Origin: Macrosoma leucophasiata
Taxonomy: Eukaryota; Arthropoda; Insecta; Lepidoptera; Hedylidae
Direction: 5' to 3'
NCBI GenBank assembly: GCA_036365455.1
Contig: JAWQUS010000032.1
Span: 14,516,001 to 14,580,000 of the forward strand
Length of the DNA stretch: 64,000 nt
This document shows, piece by piece, positions 10,058-25,000 of this stretch (position 1 is the first letter of the stretch; every line of letters starts with the position of its first letter). A model generated the notes under the pieces. It did not search any database. It was not told the origin of the DNA and was given only the letters and a program-made list of their open reading frames with translations. The position numbers were made by a program, and so were the translations under genes.

Positions 10058-13000
10058 GTAAGTTTGTTTTAAACATTACAAAAGTCTTGATGTACAGGTC
10101 AGGTAATGGTCTTGTGGAGGGACAGCTGGAAATGTTCCTCCAATGAAAATGGAGGATCCTCAGACCAGGCATGGTGAGGTTATTCGTTCATTGGTCATTA
10201 CTTGCAATACTTGCTTTTGTGTCTTCAATTTGTCTGAAGTATTTTATTTGTTTCAGTGTGTTAAAAAGACGTTCCGATTCCCCCAATGAGGAAGACCGGG
10301 GTGCAAGAGGGGATGCACCTAATGAAAACCATAAGGTATGTAATAAAAATAATATTTTATTGGGTATGTAATTAGGTACGGTGTATACAAATTGCGTATA
10401 GATGATGTTATGGTCCAATTTTGAAGTGCTCCAGCCGTAGATGTACAGAAAAGTAAAGATCTTTAAGAAATCGGATGAATAAACGCAAAATTTCGCCGAG
10501 CAACTGCCTAGTTTAATTTGATCCTCTTATCTATCAATCGACAGGGCGTATACGGCCGCGAACGAGATCGTGAGCGTCGCTCGGCCGACCCGCGCGAGCG
10601 CGTCCGCAAGGAGAGCGAGCCGAGCGGCGTCGGCATAGTGCTGTCGCCCCAGCGCCGCTCGTTCACGTCCGGCTGCGGGGCGCCCGCCGCGCCCGCCGCG
10701 CCCCCGCCGCACGTGGCCCGCACCCGCCCCGACTCGCCCCTCTCCTCCGCCGCCACCCAGCCGCCCGCGCCCAAGACGCAGGATCAAGGTAACATTACAT
10801 GCCACATTCGATCTCTCAAATAGTCTCTTAAGTCACTCTCTGTATATGTATAGCTTTGATAGGGACTGGCTAAGCGGCCAAACCACACACGCTCGCGCCC
10901 CTCGCGCTCCCCGTTGGCGCACTTAGAGAGTATTTAACCAGAGCTCGGAAGCGTATTGGTAGCAAAATGTAAGCTTTCGGTCACGTCGGGTATATACGCA
11001 CACAAAAAGAAACTGTCCTGAAGTAAACAAAAAAGCGCACGACAGTAAATAACGCAAGTAGTTTTATAATAGAATGGGTACGAGCCCCTCTCTAGCACTT
11101 TCGAAAGAGCTTGCAATCAGACCGGGACCAGGGTAAACTAGTCCACTGGAGAGCGAAGCGATAGTATAGTGTCGTCGCCCCAGCGGCGCTCATTCACGTC
11201 CTGGTGCGGCGCATTCGCACGTGGCCCGCACCCGCCCCGACTCGCCCCTCACCTCCGCCGCCACCCAGCCGCCCGCGCCCAAGACGCAGGATCAAGGTAA
11301 GATATGGCAACATACCACATTCGATCGCTCAAATAGTCTCTTAAGTCACTCTCTGTATACAGTATAGCTTTGATAGCGACTGGCTAAGCGGACAAATCTG
11401 TCACGCTCACGCCCCTATGTAGCCCTTTGGCGCACGTGGACTATTTAACTAACAGGAGCCACCAGATGCTCGGAAGCGCATTCGTAGCAAATTTTCAGCG
11501 TGGTAGAGCTCAAGTGACGGAGCTCGCGGGCGTAGGCACCACCGCTTTACCTTATATACTTGCCTCTAAATGGTAGTGCTCAGCACTATCGTGTTCCGGT
11601 CAGGTGGTAATGTACGGCCCTGTCATTTTCCGGCACAGAGGCATAACACCTTAGGCCTCAGGAGTGGTAACGCATCTGCATTTTGAACTTGGTCTTTATG
11701 TAACTCGTCACTTAACATCAATGTGAACTGCAAGATTGTTTGCCACTTCCATTACATAAAAAAAAGTAAGCATTCGGTCACGTCGGTATACACACACACA
11801 CACACAAAAATACTGTCCAGAAGTAAACTAGTGCCCTAACGCGCTAGCGGTTAGCCGCCGGACTTTTACGGGGCGTAAATGTCTATAGGCTGCAGTGTTC
11901 ACTTACCATAAATGTGAGCGGCTCGCTTATTTATCACCATTACATAATAAATGTTAAAATGCGTCTGCAATTCACTTCTAAAAATAAATCTTGGAATACC
12001 TTACTTCTTTTTAAGAATGAGGCCCTGAAATGACAGACATAACATTAACACACAAACATTTCTTGATATGTATGTTGTTCAATTGTAGGGCCGATATCAA
12101 AGGGTAGATACAGGTGACCCGTGTTTTGAGATATGACACGTCGTTGTATGATTCTACCTACATGTTTCTTAAGTTATTGAACTTTTTCATCGGTTCCTGT
12201 TGTTGACTGCTCGTGGGAGTCGTTATGTATACACGACACATAATATCTTCGATCAAGCGCTTATTGCATACCGTGGGTCCAACTGGATCGTCAGTGATAT
12301 AAATAAAATTAATAAAAAAATATTTTCTGTAACATAGTGGTACAAAGTTTTAACAAAATTTGGAACTTTCTTTTGAGCATATTAACCAATTTTCTGTGAC
12401 ACAGAACAATTTTATATTACGACTGTTTAAAAATAATTCAACCTCTAGTTCTTTACCCAGCATTCCTTGCAAATTTTGGTGCACCAGGTTTACAATATTA
12501 TTATTTTCTGGAAAATGAGAGCAAGAGACTGCCTCTTTTGTCTTTAATTTTAATTCTTTAAATCAATGTTTACATTATTAGATGTCAATGGTATACTATT
12601 TATCCCAATATTGGTAGAAAAAGCACACAATATTGGATCGTCATTTATTATATTAGTAATTGGAATACTTTCCAAACTCAGCATATAATTATTATTTATG
12701 TGCCCAATAGAGCCAGTCTGTACAGCCAATTTTTTGGCTAAATGTATGTATGTATGTATCTTCACGCCAGGTCCCTAACGGGGTAGGCAGAGAGTATAGA
12801 GCGCCAGACATCCCGGTTCTGACAAACCTCTCGTGCCTCGTCTACCTTCATCATTCTCTTCATACATGCACGCCGATTCCTAAGACTTTTGACCCCACCA
12901 TCAGACAGAACTCGACCTATTTGGTCATGGTAGGTCAGCCTTGGTCTTCCTGGGCCTCTGCAACCATCCACATTCGCATTGTATATCTGTTTAGTCATTC

Positions 13001-16000
13001 GCTCATTCGACATTCTTTCTATATGCCCGAACCATCGGAGCATGCCTTTTTTCATTTTTACACCGATACTATCACTCACACAAAGTCTCTTTCTTACATA
13101 TTCATTACGAACGCGATCGGTGAGTGATACACCGCAGATCTTGCGCAAAGATCTCATCTCGACCGCGTTCAACTTACTTTCATGCTCTTTCCTGCATACC
13201 CAGCTCTCGCTTCCATATAAAAGCGTTGGAGTAAGTACAGCATTATGTACGGCTAGTCGAGCCCGCTGGCTGAGATGTTTAGATTCTAGCAGCTTACCCA
13301 ACGCTCCATTCACGCAATTCCCAGCAAGCACTCTTCTTTCTATGTCAGTGGTGTACCTACCATCCTTGCTAAAAGCACATCCAAGATATACAATTTCATC
13401 AACCTGTTCTAACACTGCATCATCTACTACTACCCTTGCATTTGTTCTCTGTTCATCTCTTTCAAATACTAATACTTTAGTTTTATCCACATTCAATTGT
13501 AAGCCTTTTGGCTAAATGGTCAAAATAATATGATAGCGATACAGCTATCTGTCGTTTAAAATATTTATGAAGATAATAATAATCTTCAGTCAAATAAAAA
13601 TTATTTTTAATAAAATTATTAATGTTTAATTTATGAAACTTGTTATTATTACAAGTCAGATTATCCATTGTCAAATTTAACTTATGTTATTTTCTTCAGC
13701 TGACAAATTCTGACTATATGGTAATGTAAACAAAATAACATTTCTTATTCTCAGTGTTTGTAAAATATCATAATAATTTATGAGTTGTTTTTTATTTACA
13801 TTGCCTCCAAGGTTGCCTCCTGATCAAAGCTAAAAGCTGTATTTTTTTTTAATATGCCATCATAAGATAAACCTGGCATGCATTAATTAATAAAAGTTGA
13901 CTGTCCCGATTGCATTTTAATTAAATGGCCAAAGTCTTTGCCAATCTCATCACTGAAATCACTGAACATTACATATAATAATAATAATGACAACCCATTA
14001 TACGTCCCACTGCTGGGCACGAGTCTCTCCCCTTTTTTGGGGGGAGGCCTGGAGCTTACTCCACCACGCTGCTCCAATGCGGATTGGTGGAGGTGGGTGG
14101 GTTAGTGGCCAACCCACTGTCGGATGTTTTCAAACCGCCCATAAGGCCTCCGACAAGGTTTAACGACTGCTATCCATCGATAGCAACCGGGACCGACGGC
14201 TTAACATGCCCTCCGAAGCACGGAAACGCGCATTTAATTTGCCACTAGCGGTCACCCATCACACTACCCGACCGCGCCCGTAGTGCTTAACCGAGGAGAT
14301 CGCTTACGATCTACACCAGCCGCTGGGCCATGCGCGCTTCGAACATTACATACTTATGTTTAACATGATTAGATTGTAAGGAACTGCCAGAGGATGTGTT
14401 AGATGAGCTTTAGGGCATATTTGTTGGTGAAGCATATACTGGCGCTGAACAAGTTGGAGTGAGCACACAACTACATTCACTGTAGTTTGTCAGGGATTCA
14501 AACCGCTCAGTTATATTTACACAAGTTTGTCAACTCATTTAAGGCCTGAATATGCTCCTTTATTTCTTTTTGTGACAACATATATTTATGTGTCATAGAT
14601 GACAAGGACTCCATATAATAATTTATTTCATTTTCCAATTTTTTTATTTCTGATGTATATGTAATTTGTTTACATTTAAATTTATCACAGTGCAATTTTA
14701 AGTCCTGGTAAGATTTTGAATTTAATTAGATTTTTTTACTATATAGTTTATTTAACTTAATTAAATTTTGAGTTTTCTTAATACTTTTATTTAATTTTAC
14801 ATATTTTTTAATTTTTTTACGACTACAGCTGTTCTTTTGTACAGGAGTGTCACATGTTAAGTCAATTGTTACAGTAGGTGGACTGGTATGTATTTTTTTC
14901 GGAGAACTCTGGACCAACTCGTCAAATAAACTTTGGTTCTGTGAGACGGTAATATTAAACTTGTCAGATTGAAGCTTATTTATTTGGATATATGCCTCAC
15001 TTAACTCCACTTCCAGTGTGGTGATGCGTCTCAGGGCCTGCTCATACTCATCACTACACTGGTTGAACCCGTTTACAATTAACTGAAGCTGGTCCCGTTC
15101 CTCGTTTGCTAACAAATATTGGCAGTGGAGTTCTGCCATTTCCTTTTTTAATTTTGTGTCCCTGGCTAACCTTGTTGACCTTTAATTCCTTCAAAGTAAT
15201 TTGAAGCCTGGACTCCTCCTGACGAGATAAGGCCTTGCGAGTCATCATTTTAACGGTAATATGAACTAAAGTTCTGTATTTATATTCCAAGAGGTTGTTC
15301 GACAGTTTTGAAGTATGTTTTGGGTTTGAAAAAACTCAACACTTCTTTACGAATATTACAATAATTGGTACGCGGGAAATAGTCAATGTGTAACTAAATG
15401 AGTACTATATTACTCAGTACAAGGTTCTACAATAGAGATAACAATGATTTACACCTTTTATATGGGTTAGTAATTCAAATACATACGTTAGGTTATGTAA
15501 CTTCGCCGGTACTGTGTCCCTCAAATCTTGAAATTATTGCACAGTTATTACGTAAACACTTACAAATTATAAAATTTTGTCAATTATGTGGTAAATAATA
15601 CAATTATTAGTGAATTATACCAATTAATAAGTATTAATAATTAATTTAAATACGGGACAGTCAAAAACAGCTGTTAGCTCGACCAGTGTTGCCAGCCGAA
15701 AAAAAAGTATTGTTATGGATAAATGTACTATTGACCTAAATAATAATGGACTATTTCTCACTGTCTGTCTTTCTCTTTCTATCTTGTCAGGTCGTCGTAT
15801 CGGTTCCGGTCGGATAATGGTGCGCGACACGAGCGGCGGATGGGACGAGGGCGAGTATCGCGCGCCGCCCGAACCCTACCGTCCGCCGCCCAACCGCGAC
15901 CGCGAACGCGAACGCGACGCGCGGGTCAACGGCGAGAGGTATGTCGACCCGTACACTGTCACGCACTATTGTTTACTATACTAAATATAACTAATTTAAT

Positions 16001-19000
16001 AATAAACTGATATACTATATAAATCCACTTACATAAGTGCCACTTCCAGTGTACGTAAACCCATGTCACTAAGTCTCGAATTCTTTTCAAATAACTAACT
16101 CTGTGTCGGCGTATTTTACAATTACCTTTTTCATTAGAAATATTTGTTTTTTATTACATATCGAAACCACTTTAGCTATTTCAATCAAATATTATTCTCA
16201 TGTAAGTGAATGTAATTCTTATGAGTGATAAAGATTCTTTAAACCGATACTCTGCCGCCCGTCGTTTAAACGCGACCGCGACGTGCGGTTTAACGGTATA
16301 CGGCTACAGGTATTCGGGCAATATCCTACACAACACCACTAAACTACACCGGCACTAGCGATGCCGAACTATGGATAGTTGACCTCGAAAATCAGTCAGG
16401 ATATCGATTCGACTATCGATAGTATTGTTACAACCAATACTATCGATCGATCAGAACACGGTAATATAACAATAATTTTTGAAAAGTTTAATACGCAATA
16501 GGTATTTGGAGCAAACACTGTTATATTATGAATATCTGTTTTATTACTGAAAGTATATTAACCATTTTACACAGCATGAAACCTAGAACAAAAGTTAAAG
16601 TGTCAAACCCGTCAGCTTGCTTTTTAATAATTGAATATAGAATACTTATAGACTAACTTTTTGCATATTAATATAAAATAAACACCATCGACCGCGACCC
16701 GTGGGTCTATGGCGACATGTATGCTGACTGTAGACTACACTGTGACACACTATTGTACTTTACACACTTTATCGTCCACTGCCGCATCGCGACCGCGACC
16801 TTTATACTACGCCCTATATCGCTCGCTACCCAGTTAGACTACACCTGTTACAGAACACTTCGCATTTCACATCCTTCTCTTACTTTAATAGATTTCTTTA
16901 AGTTAGAGAAGGATGTGAAATGTTACAATAACTTTAACAAATGTGGTGGTGCACCCAGGCTTCGTGTCGTATATGACTTTACACTGTGCCACGTGCACAA
17001 ACAAGTGTGCTACGGTAAGGTTTGTGAGGACTGAGAACTCCCTGCCTACGCCTTAAGGGACTCAACGTGATAATACCTACAGTATCCAACAAGAAAAATG
17101 CACATCGATCTCAGGAATAGAAGTCGGCTTATTTCGGATCTGCAGAGCGTTATCTCTTTCGCACCTTTTCTATTTGACGTTTGTCGACCATTTTGATCAA
17201 GATTTGACTTGATTGATGCTTACGTAGGCAGTCTGCAGCAGAGATAACGCTATAGAAAGCCGAAACTAGCCGATTGACACTTTCATAGGCTCGATGTGCA
17301 TTATTTCTTGATGAGTACTGTACATACATTTGCACATACACTATTCAATTGCACTACACAATACAATAAATTGTATAAGTTTAAATTCTATCTAAGCGTC
17401 TATAATTTTTAAATAAAATTCTCCCCAAATGATTGCCGCAGCTTGTTAAGTGTAGTGTACGTTGACATTGATTGTGTGCAGGTATGACCGTCGCTCGTTC
17501 GGCCGCGACTCCTTCTCCTCTGACATCAAGAGGGAACGGGACGATCGATTCAACAATGAGAAACGAGAAAGGTATATGAAACTGTTAATCTGAGATATTC
17601 GTCGTTTCAGCGTTAACTGCTGGACAAAAGCTTCCCCCAAAGATGAGCTAAGGCTTATGTATGATGTCGATCGCAGTGGCGGCAGTTTTAGTGCGGGACG
17701 CTGCTGCCCCGATGATTACGAAATCTGTTAATATTTATAATATGTTAAGTGCATACATAAGAACGCCGGAAATCAGATTTTTTTTTTATGTTAATTAAAG
17801 TTCTAGAATAAAAGTAAAGTAATTTTTTCTTATGGTATATCATTACATGTTTAGTTTTAACCCACCCAATATAAGTGTGAAAGTTACTCTCTCTATCTTT
17901 TACGCTTTCACGATTAAACCGCTTAATCGATTATGGTGAAATTAAACATAGATATAGTTTGAATCCTGCGAAAGATATTGGGAAACTTTTGTGCTGTAAA
18001 CAAAATACACGCGCACAATGTCGAGAAAAATAGGTAGTAATAACCTAAATATACTATGTTCCTAGGTTTTGGCTACACTCATTGAAATAAAACTAGTTTT
18101 CGCATTTATCTTGCGTATATTAATCTAAAATTCGGGTAGACTTGCCCGGTCTGCCCGAGATCACGGATGCTGAGAAGCGACCGAAACGTCGGGTTGATTT
18201 TATATAATCTTATCTTAAAATTAGGTTTTTTTAAATGTATAATGGCATCGCTATTACGCATATTGCCAGTGTCAAGTAAAACGATATTTCGTATTCGTAT
18301 AAAAGCAGCGTTAAAGTTAGAATCAGTCAGTCAGTCAATTATTTATTATTGTTTTATATTATTTCGCATAAACACATGCTTGTGTAATATATTTTATTTT
18401 AAAGTAAAATGGAAAGAAAAAATTGACTTCAGGCGAGACTCGAACTCGCGGCCTACTGGGAATCTAGTCCAGCCGCTCTTCCGATTGAGCTACTGAAGTC
18501 CTGCCCGATTTGTCAAATCTTTCCTTCACATTTGTTGCATTGCTTTATGGTAGCAGCAGCGCCATCTATTGCCAACTATGCTAGTTTCCCAGTAGGCCGC
18601 AAGATCGAGTCTCGCCTGAAGTCAATTTTTTCTTTCCATTTTACTTTAAAATAAAATTATTTATTATGTCAGTCAAGTGAGTCATAATCAGTAATTCGAG
18701 TAAAGCGATGGCTACTTTACCAGAACATTTACAAATGAAGTTTTGGAGGCAACCTGAAAGGCCGTGTTTTCGCACTGTTATTCTATTTCACTATACACGG
18801 GCACTGCAATGAACCTATATCAAACAAAATGCCACTAACTTTATTTAATATAACTCAAAAATACACCAAGAAAACGAAATCAAATAAGAACACCGCAAGG
18901 TCTCTTTCAAGGTTCCTTCCAAAACTTCGAAATTAGTTTAATATACGCCAGAGAAATCCAAAAACTAGTTTTGTTTCAAATAATCTAAATGTTGATGTTA

Positions 19001-22000
19001 TTATTTCAGAGATGACAACCGTAGATCTGGTGGTCGCTTCTCTCAACGACGCTTTGAGAAGGAAGATGAACCCGAATGGTAAGTGAATATCTCTTTGTTA
19101 TTCACTTTCAGCAACCATTCAGAACTGGTCAGATGATTATGAAAGTTATACCATTTCAAATAGGTAAACTTCTTTAGTATCATCTTATATATAAAAATGT
19201 TTTTTTTGTATTCCCTTTATAGAATCGTAAACTACGCATTTGATCATGTGATGATCTTTAGCAAACTTGTTGTGCATGAGCCCACGAAGGTTTCTGAGTT
19301 GGCAAATTAGACAGATGGCGTCACGTGTCATTTTTTAGTCTGTTATAAATATTTTCAATTATAATTAATTTGTTTTCTGAAAGAAAGATGCTCTATCTAT
19401 ATTTTTTTTTTTATGTTACGGAAGTGTCAAACAAGCATGCAGTTCACATTGATGTTAAGTGATGACTGCAGCCCATAGACACCCTCACAAAGACCGAGGT
19501 CAAAATGCAGATGCGTTACCACTCCTGAGGCCTAAGGTGTTATGCCTCTGTGCCGGAAATTACAGGGCCGTACATTACCACCTGACCGGAACACGATAGT
19601 GCTGAACACTACCATTTAGCGGCAAGTATATTAGGTAATGCGGTGGTGCCTACGCCCGCGAGCTCCGTCACTGGAGCTCTACCACCAGTGAATTACATAA
19701 TAATATATATTATGTTTAAATAATTTTAAATACTGAATGGATAGTTTTGCATGAATATGTAAAGTTACTTCCATGATGAAAGTAACTTTGTTAATCAGTC
19801 AATTGGTTGCGTTTTCACGACCAAACCGCTTGTTTGTGATCAAATTTAACAAGGAGTTTTCCCAGGTTTTCGCGGCTTTCAACACTAGGCGTCAGGAGTG
19901 GTAACGCATCTGCATTTTGTTTCACATATTTGTGTGGGTGTCTATAGGCTGCAGTCATCACTTAACATCAATGTGAACTGCATGCTTGTTTGTCACTTCC
20001 ATTACATAAAAAAAAGGAATCACCCTTTTTGTACCAAAATCAAAGACGAAATAGACAAATATGGTTAAAAAGAAGACAAACACAGACAAGAACAAGGACA
20101 AAAACAGATATTAAAATTTATTTAAATGCCTCAGTAGTCTAGTGCTGGAAGGCTTTAGGTTGAGATATTTGCGCTCGCCGATTGCTCGGTGAAGCAGTAC
20201 ATGTGACCCCCAAACAAAATGAAAGCTACTTCGCTTTGATCTTGGATTCCCCCAGGAAAGTCTTACTGGGAGTTTAATTTTTTAATAAGTATAATATGTG
20301 TTGTTAACATGTAGTGTTGTACAGGTTTAGTGGCGGGCCGACGTCGCAGCTGGAGACTATCGAGCTGCGCGGCTTCGACGAACCGCTCAAGAAGAACGGC
20401 ACCGCCACCAGCAAGGACTCTGACGTATGTTCCTTTTTCTTTCACCTGGCTTTAATTCCATCTTATATGCGGTGAGCCTTCCTTGTATATTTGCGCCACA
20501 ACAGTCTATTTCGTGCAGAGAGCAACGCGGCCCACCGGTCGCGGTGGACCGGAGGGGAGTACCCATAGCGTGTATTACCGATGCAAAACAGTCTGTCATT
20601 TTTTGCGGGGGGAAATTCGTGCGACACACACGCACACTACAAAAATCGTCTATTACGACGAAACTCACACCTTGACTTTAACAAAATACAGAAACAATTT
20701 CACGCACACATTTAAACATCTAGGCGGCAGGTATAGGCCCATTTGGGCTTGTACTTTGACAGAGGGGAAAGCCTGAATATGTCTACTCCCCTCCGGTGTT
20801 GCTCTATGATTTTGTGTTGTCATTCAAACTTGAAACATTTATTTCTAATTGGTCTACAAGACACTTATGAATTGTCATGTTACAAGCTACCTAAAGTTAA
20901 TGGCTTATAATAATAATTCAATAGGTATTAATAATAACCCATTTATAAATAAAATTATAAATTGGTTATTATTCAGACTTTACACTCTCTGCCTACCCCA
21001 TGAGCACAGTACAAATATGAACAGTATGGTAACTACGTGCAAAATGTTCGAAACGGCACACTCATACAAACATGTTGAGTTGGACTGTGCCACATGAGGA
21101 ACCTGGCGTGAAGATACACATTACTACAAAAAAATTGAATCGATAAATCATCAAATCTTTCTATGCCTGTCTGTGTAATAGCAGAGAATATGTAATAATA
21201 CTATGTATAGAATGGACACTTCGACGTCCCGCCCGATTTCCCCGCATCTCCCAACCTCCTCTCCTCTTATGGGCGACTGTTAGTACGTGCTACGCACACA
21301 GGTGCACGTGTAAACACACGTCACTGATTGATGTCTGCTGTGTAATAGAGACCAAATTAAGCGTTTGTGTGGAATTTTGGCGGAGTGTCCGCGGTGTGGT
21401 AATAGGTAATTTAGCCGAGTGTCCGGGGTATGACAATGATGACTAACGCTATTTCGGGTTTTCAGAAGTACAACCACAGCGGCGGGTCGCGATCGCCGTC
21501 AGAGCGGTGGCGGGACTCGTCGCCCGCGCCGTCACAACCATCACAAGCATCGCAAGCGGGCCCTGCGCCTGCGCTCAGCGAGTCGCTCAACACCACTAAT
21601 GTGAGTTGCTCAATAAGGTGCAGCCTCATGCAGCCGCTCGACGCTCGTTTGCAGCGACAATTCCGGTCATGTTACCCATTTTAAATGTCCCGTTTCTGAA
21701 AAAGGTGTTGCCTCATGCAGTCGCTCGTCGCTCGGTTTGTAGCGATAAGTCTAGCCTGGCTGAAAAACAGCAGCATCACCATGTATTGATCGAAATTTTC
21801 TGTGAATTCCTAACCTCCTTCGTCACAGCGACAAAGCTCAACATTTTTAGCTTTGTCGCTACATATCTCGTGACCAGATTTGTCGCTACAAACGAACGTC
21901 GCCACACCCTTAAATTTAAAGTAGGGACATTGTTAGGGTAATAATAGCCAATTAAAAGTATTTTCCCCTATTACGACTCCGCTCATTGAAATAAAACTAA

Positions 22001-25000
22001 TTTTCAGATTGATCTCGTGTGTATTTAAACTATAATGATTATTTAAAATCAACCCAACGTTTCGGTCACTGTTCAGCTTCCTTGGCCTCGGACAGACTAT
22101 ATTCCCTTTACTATAATCATAATATCTGTCCAGGATAAGGATTCAGGCGTGGAGTCGAAGAGTGAGGAGACTGGAGCACTGAACGACCAGGTGGACTTCA
22201 ACCTGGACGATTTCCTCAAGTTCGACAACATACCTGATGTACTTACTGTGAGTATTCAACTTTGTATAACTGCAAAAGTCCATTATTTGATGTATTTGTC
22301 TGTACGTTACGCTTTTACGATCAAAATGTTGAGCTGTTTGTGATGTATTTAAAATGTACGATAGCTGGAATCCTGAGAAAGGCAAATCTGGCATTAAGAG
22401 TCCTTCAGGCTGTTAGCGCCTTGCACTCAGTTTCCTTTCTATTTATTTAAGAAAAAAAAAACGTCACGTCGCATAGGTTACGTGACATCGTTTAAGCGCG
22501 AAATTGAATCTTAATCTTTTTTTTTAAGTAATGGAAATGGCAAACAGGCTTGGAGTTCACATTGATGTTAAGTGATGACTGCAGCCTATGAGACACCCAC
22601 ACAAAGACCAAGGTCAAAATGCAGTTTAAAGCTCACAAGTGTAGTAATACATTTCACATGTTTTGAAACATATTTTATACTAGCTGACCCGGCAAACTTC
22701 GTATTGCCTCAGAATAAAAATATGACATGTGTCAAAGGTTTGATAGATACGGACTATTTGTATGGGAAAATGAAATGGTGGTTTTTACTATTTCCCTTCA
22801 AATTCTTCATATTTTCTTACCTTTTAAACATTCCCTGGACTTCCAAAAATCATTCAAAATCAATATTAGCCAAATCGGTCCAGCCATTCACGCGTGATGC
22901 CGTGACCAAGGAAAACGTGTTGCATTTTTATATATATAGATAAATTTCAATTAGGTAATTGTGTTTTGTGCCAGAACGGGACGAGCGAGGCGGAAGGCAG
23001 CCGCTTCAGCCGCTGGTTCCGTCGCGAGAGCCCCACCAACGACACGAGACACTATGAACGACTGTTGCACAATATGGTCGATGGTTAGTATTATTTTATT
23101 GCGATACATTATCAACACTTTAATCTTCCACATCGTATTAATTGTTTTTAAAATTATATCTTACTAGCTGACCCGGCAAACTTCGTATTGCCTTACAATG
23201 AAATAATGTGTCAAAGGTTTGATATACGGACTATATGTATGAAAAAATTAAATTGGGGTTTTTTACTATTTCCCTTCAATTTCTTGATATTTTTTACCAG
23301 CCAAATCAGTCCAGACGTTCTCGAGTTTTAGCGAGACTAACGAACAGCAATTGATTTTTTTATATACATAAGTGATATTATAGGTATACCAGATAAGTGT
23401 CTTGCGTATTCCTTGGACGGCGAAACGTACAAATGTCTCGATACTCAAAGAACTCAAAGTGGACGCAAACGACAAGAATAGAGAGAAGTGTCCTTCAGGG
23501 TCATACGCATGTCGTCAGACAAGTGATCAAATACGTATTTAACTATTTAGTCAACATACGCAAATCGACAAAGGGCGCGCCCCAGTAATCGATTGCAACG
23601 ACCGTAAAGCCCTTTGTATCATTCCACCTAAGGCCCGTGGTGGTCGCGAGCGATCGTTCGACGTCATAGATGACGTCACTGATCGCGACCGCATCGTCCA
23701 CACAATATATTGGTGGGTCGAAATGGGCATTCACCAAACTAATATTTTTCGTATTTTTGTGAAAGAAGATTTTACTATGCCGCCATATTGCGAGCACACA
23801 GCGATCAAGATGTGTGTTCCACTTATAAGATTCGCCCACAACGCCCGCGGCCTTTGTACGTCAGTGGAACGGAAATTTCATCGGTCATGGTTCCGGTCGT
23901 TGCGGTCGATTAATGGAGCGTACCCATTAATAATAATAATTATAATTGCCCTTGATACGGGGAGGCCTGGAGCTTTCTTCACCACGCTGCTCCAATGCGG
24001 GTTGGTGGAGATAAGGGTTAGTGGCCAACCCGCTGTCGGATGTTTTCAAACCGCCCATAAGGTTTCCGACAAGGTTTGCCGACTGGTATCTATCGAAAGC
24101 AACCGGGACCGATGGCTTAACGTGCCCTCCGAAGCACGGAAACGCTCATTTTAATTTGCCACTAGCGGTTACCCATCACACACCCGACCGCGCCCGTATC
24201 GCTTTACCGAGTAGATCGCTTCCGATCACGTATGTGCAGAGTACAAAATTTAATTCTATTCCAGAATTAGACGACTGCACGCGAGTAGAGACGCCGGTGG
24301 AGCAGAACGTGTTCCTGCCGATCTCGCCGGCCGCGCGCCAACATCCGCATCCGCAGCCGCATCCGCATCCGCCGCAGAACCCCTCACTCCTCGACATGCT
24401 GAGGCGGGCCAACGCTTCCAATGATACACGACCAGGTTAGAGATATAAATTGTGTGGCGATGACGGTTTTGCGGACCGCGTGGTTGCATGCATGGGCGTC
24501 GCTAGAGGGTGGCAGGAGAGGGCAGCTGCCCCTCCCTAGAGAAAAAATAATCGCGATAAGGTTGTTGACTAATTTATTTATATTGATTTTCTAAAAAGCA
24601 TTGTTTCAGAAACATAGTCATTAATTGAGAGTTGTTAACATATAACGGTTCAAAACGTTGTCGTTACGTTTGAGTTTTGAGTTTGAGTTTGAATAATCGT
24701 CCGTGCACACTTAACGATTACACTCTGTATACAAACAATGTAAGCATGTTGCAGTTTTTTTTTTATTTATTAATCACTAAATACAAAATATTACATGACA
24801 AACCAACCAAAAACTACGAAGATTTGTCTGGTTCGATTATAAAAGTCGAGTTAGTTCGTTTCATTAATACATAAATCATCAACAAATCATAGGATTTACA
24901 TCATACTCAATTTCATAGGTACATCATTCAAACTCGGTTGTATTGAGAGACATAATAGTAAAACAATGTTTTTTTTAAATTTAATTTTATGGCATCGCTT

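Noticed and set aside
10508..10805. Long open frames on the minus strand opposite exon 3
   Set aside because: Shadow frames of a GC-rich exon whose plus-strand frame matches 4E-T and is bordered by splice sites.
18424..18500. Functional tRNA gene
   Set aside because: The anticodon stem has only four pairs and a mismatch, the variable arm does not suit the implied anticodon, an extra base precedes the acceptor stem, and the sequence lies inside a retroposed insert.
24021..24440. Longer 139-residue frame reaching into exon 11
   Set aside because: The upstream half is family C SINE sequence; the coding exon starts after the AG at 24264.
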